Shown here: positions 5,535 through 7,755 of the stretch, one piece after another
How the letters are laid out: every line of letters begins with the position of its first letter
Numbering within the stretch: position 1 is the first letter of the stretch
Notes under the pieces: model-generated
The model's database searches: none
Told to the model about the DNA's origin: nothing
What the model saw: the letters and a program-made list of their open reading frames with translations, nothing else
Made by a program: the position numbers and the translations under genes
Source of the DNA: CAZRIT01 sp964600225
Lineage (GTDB): Bacteria; Bacillota; Clostridia; Christensenellales; CAG-138
Direction: 5' to 3'
Assembly (NCBI GenBank): GCA_964600225.1
Contig: CAZRIT010000078.1
Coordinates: forward strand, 1-7,755
Length of the DNA stretch: 7,755 nucleotides

Positions 5535-6095
5535 TTAATCTTTGTATACCGAGGGCTTCAGCACGCCGATAAACGGCAGATTGCGGTAGAATCCGCAATA
5601 ATCCAGCCCGTAGCCCACTACAAATTCGTTGGGAATGGTGAACCCGCAATAATCCGGCACGATATCGCACTCCCGCCGATCGGGCTTATCCAACAGGCAG
5701 CAGATCTTCATGGAAGCGGGGTTGCGGCTGGACATGAGCTCGCGCATGTGGTTGAGCGTCAGGCCGCTGTCCATGATATCGTCGGCAATGATGAGGTGCC
5801 GCCCCGTGATGGACGTATCGATATCCTTGTTGATGCGCACAATGCCCGAGGTCTTGCGCTCGTTGCCATAGCTGTTGATGGCCATAAAATCCATCAACAG
5901 CGGCGTGGTCATCTGCCTTGCCAGATCGGCAAAGAACACCACCGCGCCCTTGAGGATGCAGACCAGCACGACGTCCTCTTTGGCGTCGGCATAGTCCCGA
6001 GAGATTTGCTCTCCCATCTCTTTGACGCGCTTTTGAATGGCGTCCTGTGTCAACAGGATATGGTCGATGTCGCCCCGCATGTCTTTTGTGCGCAT
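5535..6095 (-). CDS. hpt: Hypoxanthine phosphoribosyltransferase
   Basis: Purine salvage enzyme that joins hypoxanthine (often also guanine) to PRPP, giving IMP or GMP and pyrophosphate; cytosolic. The 186-residue product matches the family length. Motifs: pyrophosphate-binding loop ILKGAVVF (47-54), the flexible-loop SYGN (75-78), PRPP-binding loop LIIADDIMDSGLTL (101-114), and the C-terminal IPNEFVVGYGLDY (154-166), which contributes base and metal contacts. The start at 6095 has AGGGGG about 11 nt upstream. An alternative ATG at 6080 lines up better with short family N-termini but lacks a ribosome binding site. The first 46 bp overlap the end of tilS, so the two are probably co-transcribed and may be translationally coupled. 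In Bacillus the product also interacts with TilS and FtsH regulation; nothing here tests that. Confidence 0.96.
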   Translation of the reverse strand: MRTKDMRGDIDHILLTQDAIQKRVKEMGEQISRDYADAKEDVVLVCILKGAVVFFADLARQMTTPLLMDFMAINSYGNERKTSGIVRINKDIDTSITGRHLIIADDIMDSGLTLNHMRELMSSRNPASMKICCLLDKPDRRECDIVPDYCGFTIPNEFVVGYGLDYCGFYRNLPFIGVLKPSVYKD

Positions 6096-7438
6096 GATTG
6101 CGAATTCCCCCTATACATAATATGTAGTATCTGCTGCGTATCGGGCTTTACGCGCACCCGTTCGGACACCGTAAAGCCGATCACATAAAGCACCTCGTCG
6201 CCCGCGCACAATAGCGGCATGTCGCGCTGCGCCAGCGGCACCTTCCGATCCGTCAGGTAATCGGAAAGCTTGCGCATGCCCGGCGCGCCCAGCGGATGGA
6301 AGCGATCCCCGTTTCTGCGCGTGCGTACGCTCAGCCCGTCGGGCAAGGCGGCCATGTCCATGTACGCTTCGTTGCCGTCTCGCGGCATTTGAAACGCGTC
6401 CGCAAGTTCGGCCGTCAGCACGCCGCCGTTTGGCAAAACCGTTTCGCCCAAGCCGCAAAACGCCGTCTCATACGCCATACACGCGGGATACACGCCAACG
6501 TGGAGCCGCTCGGCGTCCACCCAGGCGCTACGCCCGTCGCGCAGCTGGATGCAGGTGCCCGTCTGCGCCGTCAGCAGCCCGTCCAGGCGCGTGACGTCCG
6601 CATGGGTCAGCGCATCCAAGTCGCATAACCGCATCAGGCGCATCAGCACGCGCATGCGGATGGCCCCGGGCAGCGCTGCCGTCCGCGCGCGGTTTGCCGC
6701 ATCGCCGCTGCCAACCTCACGCCACGCGGCCTCCGCCATATCGGCAAGGTACGCTTCGTCCGCCTGCGCATAGCCTGCCGTGCGGCACAGCGCCTCCGTC
6801 ACGGCGGGGTTGAACGTGCGTAACAGCGGCATCAGCGCGGTGCGCATGCGGCTGCGCTCGTTTTCGCCGCCAAGGTTGGTTTCGTCGGTGCGCCACGGCT
6901 GCGCCCGCTCGGTCAGGTACGCCTCGATGCGCGCACGGTCCAGCGTTAAAAGCGGCCGCACGATATCGCCGTTTCTCGGCCGCATGCCGCAAAGCCCGTT
7001 GAGGCCCGATCCGCGCAGCAGGTGCATCAAAACCGTTTCGGCCTGGTCGTCCATGTGGTGCGCCACGGCGATGCAATCGGCCCCCGCGGCCGCCTTGGCT
7101 TTCGCCAAAAACGCGTACCGCAGCCGCCTTGCGGCCAGTTCCTCGCCGATGCGGTTTTGTGCGGCATATCGGGGCACGTCCGCGCGCTCCGCAATCAGCG
7201 GCACGCCCAGTTGCCCGCACAGCGCTTCGCAAAACGCCATGTCCGCATCCGCCGTAAGCTTACGCATGCCATGGTGCAGATGCGCCGCGTGCACGGCGCG
7301 TATTTGCCCGGCGCTACGCATATCGCAAAGCGAAACGAGAAGCGCAACCGAGTCCGCACCGCCCGAAAGTCCCACCAGCACCGCATCCGTCTGTCGAACG
7401 CCGCACGCATGCAGCATGGCAACGTTCAATAGCTCCAT
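6050..7438 (-). CDS. tilS: tRNA(Ile)-lysidine synthase
   Basis: Essential N-type ATP pyrophosphatase that attaches lysine to C34 of tRNA-Ile(CAU), changing decoding from AUG to AUA and identity from Met to Ile. The product is 462 residues. Motifs: PP-loop SGGADS (25-30), HLHHGMR (53-59), HHMDDQAET (127-135), RPLL (161-164), DETN (185-188). The C-terminal TilS domain includes GDRFHPLG (377-384), KLSDYLTD (390-397) and VIGFTVSERV (419-428). The start is placed at ATG 7438, which has TTGGAG upstream with a 9-nt spacer. The in-frame TTG at 7453 would use that same Shine-Dalgarno as its first codons and is unlikely. The last residues overlap hpt and look unconserved. It is first gene of the tilS-hpt-ftsH unit, reading away from the XRE gene. 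Confidence 0.95.
   Translation of the reverse strand: MELLNVAMLHACGVRQTDAVLVGLSGGADSVALLVSLCDMRSAGQIRAVHAAHLHHGMRKLTADADMAFCEALCGQLGVPLIAERADVPRYAAQNRIGEELAARRLRYAFLAKAKAAAGADCIAVAHHMDDQAETVLMHLLRGSGLNGLCGMRPRNGDIVRPLLTLDRARIEAYLTERAQPWRTDETNLGGENERSRMRTALMPLLRTFNPAVTEALCRTAGYAQADEAYLADMAEAAWREVGSGDAANRARTAALPGAIRMRVLMRLMRLCDLDALTHADVTRLDGLLTAQTGTCIQLRDGRSAWVDAERLHVGVYPACMAYETAFCGLGETVLPNGGVLTAELADAFQMPRDGNEAYMDMAALPDGLSVRTRRNGDRFHPLGAPGMRKLSDYLTDRKVPLAQRDMPLLCAGDEVLYVIGFTVSERVRVKPDTQQILHIMYRGNSQSCAQKTCGATSTISC
6114..6126. repeat. AT-rich 13-bp palindrome just upstream of hpt
   Basis: TACATAATATGTA is a perfect 6+1+6 palindrome within the 3' end of tilS, 18 bp before the hpt start codon, in otherwise GC-rich sequence. 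A regulatory role for hpt is possible, but I see no matching -35/-10 pair. Confidence 0.35.
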
Positions 7439-7468
7439 GGTATACGTCTCCAATCTAACGATTTTTTT

Positions 7469-7497
7469 ATTCTACCCGTTGTGGCGGCGTTTGACAA
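7469..7497 (-). promoter_or_regulatory. Sigma-A-type promoter of the tilS-hpt-ftsH unit
   Basis: On the minus strand, -35 TTGTCA (7497-7492), a 17-bp spacer and -10 TAGAAT (7474-7469) each match consensus at 5 of 6 positions. The predicted start near 7462 gives a leader of about 24 nt containing only the ribosome binding site. Confidence 0.75.
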
Positions 7498-7579
7498 GAG
7501 CGAACGGGCAAATCGACCCTCTTTTTCACATGTATGTAACATTTTGAGCCGTTCGGCACAATATTCCGTCGAAAAACAA

Positions 7580-7608
7580 TTGACAATATGCGCGCGATTT
7601 GGTTTAAT
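7580..7608 (+). promoter_or_regulatory. Sigma-A-type promoter of the XRE regulator gene
   Basis: A perfect -35 TTGACA (7580-7585), a 17-bp spacer and -10 TTTAAT (7603-7608, 5 of 6) predict transcription from about 7615, reading rightward. It is divergent from the tilS promoter, with about 80 bp between the two -35 elements. Confidence 0.75.
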
Positions 7609-7612
7609 GATG

Positions 7613-7635
7613 TTTGTTTAGCGTTTGTAAACAAA
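7613..7635. promoter_or_regulatory. Inverted-repeat operator candidate at the XRE gene start site
   Basis: TTTGTTTA (7613-7620) and TAAACAAA (7628-7635) form a perfect 8-bp inverted repeat around a 7-bp centre, 23 bp in all. It covers the predicted start of transcription. Half-site spacing of about 15 bp centre to centre and the position fit autoregulation by a dimeric HTH protein such as the one encoded just downstream. Confidence 0.55.
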
Positions 7636-7659
7636 AAGTTTAGAAAGGGGTGACAGCGC

Positions 7660-7755
7660 ATGGATATCGGAGGCAAAATCAAGCGGCTCCGCGTCCGCCT
7701 GGGGCTCACGCAGGAGGAGCTGGCCGCGCGCACGGAGCTGAGCAAGGGCTTCATC
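7660..7755 (+). CDS. XRE-family helix-turn-helix regulator, N-terminus only (cut by window end)
   Basis: Only the first 32 codons are present. They run MDIGGKIKRLRVRLGLTQEE (1-20), then LAARTELSKGFI (21-32), to the last base of the window. This is the first two to three helices of a Cro/CI-type HTH: KIKRLR forms helix 1, LTQEELAART helix 2, and LSKGFI begins the recognition helix. The start codon has AAAGGGGTGA upstream with a 6-nt spacer. The N-terminus closely resembles, from memory, the HTH-cupin regulators found in Clostridia in front of potABCD polyamine transporter genes. That assignment is an inference until the rest of the gene and its neighbours are seen. It is divergent from tilS, with a strong promoter and inverted repeat ahead of it. 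Confidence 0.85.
   Translation, partial: MDIGGKIKRLRVRLGLTQEELAARTELSKGFI

Noticed and set aside
3198..6188. A continuous plus-strand open frame of 996 codons antisense to the PHP gene, ftsH, hpt and part of tilS
   Set aside because: GC-rich genes often leave a long antisense frame open. Its translation is rich in His, Arg and Ala with no recognisable domain, it has no convincing ribosome binding site, and the opposite strand carries complete, clearly recognisable genes.
7499..7510. 12-bp match AGCGAACGGGCA shared by the tilS promoter region and the tRNA promoter (503-514)
   Set aside because: It lies in different positions relative to the two promoters, and 12-bp matches are expected by chance in a GC-rich window of this size.

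Overview
The window looks like a piece of a GC-rich (about 60% by eye) endospore-forming member of the Firmicutes, probably class Clostridia. It is probably a draft or metagenome-assembled scaffold, because it contains a run of exactly 100 N. The evidence for lineage is the gene order tilS-hpt-ftsH, which is a conserved Firmicutes arrangement, the sporulation gene yunB, strong AAGGAG/AGGGGTGA-type ribosome binding sites, and TTGACA/TATAAT promoters. The species cannot be named from this alone.

Layout, left to right: (1) 1-553 is an RNA and repeat region. A minus-strand tRNA-Thr(GGU) is cut in its anticodon loop by the N gap. A second, 3'-truncated copy of the same tRNA lies 168 bp away, and a cluster of palindromes sits between them. 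A promoter at 498-526 reads leftward into the tRNA locus. (2) 554-1567 is prs (PRPP synthase), with its own extended -10 promoter and a perfect 17-bp palindrome at the predicted transcription start. (3) 1708-2361 is yunB. (4) 2446-3312 is a PHP-domain phosphoesterase. (5) 3327-5474 is ftsH. (6) 5535-6095 is hpt. (7) 6050-7438 is tilS. All are on the minus strand. (8) A divergent region of about 220 bp carries two back-to-back sigma-A-type promoters. It leads on the plus strand into the first 32 codons of an XRE-family regulator cut off by the window edge.

The genes read as a housekeeping block. tilS (lysidine at tRNA-Ile position 34), hpt (purine salvage, consuming PRPP) and ftsH (membrane quality-control protease) form one transcription unit driven from the promoter at 7469-7497. 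tilS and hpt overlap by 46 nt. The PHP gene has a Shine-Dalgarno overlapping the ftsH stop codon, so it is probably translationally coupled. prs, which makes the PRPP used by hpt, lies further downstream under its own control.

I see no defence island, CRISPR array, integrase or obviously new multi-gene system. The observations most worth following are the broken tRNA-Thr copy with its palindrome cluster, the non-canonical active-site motifs of the PRPP synthase together with the palindrome at its promoter, the hairpin at the ftsH/PHP junction, and the inverted-repeat operator in front of the XRE gene.
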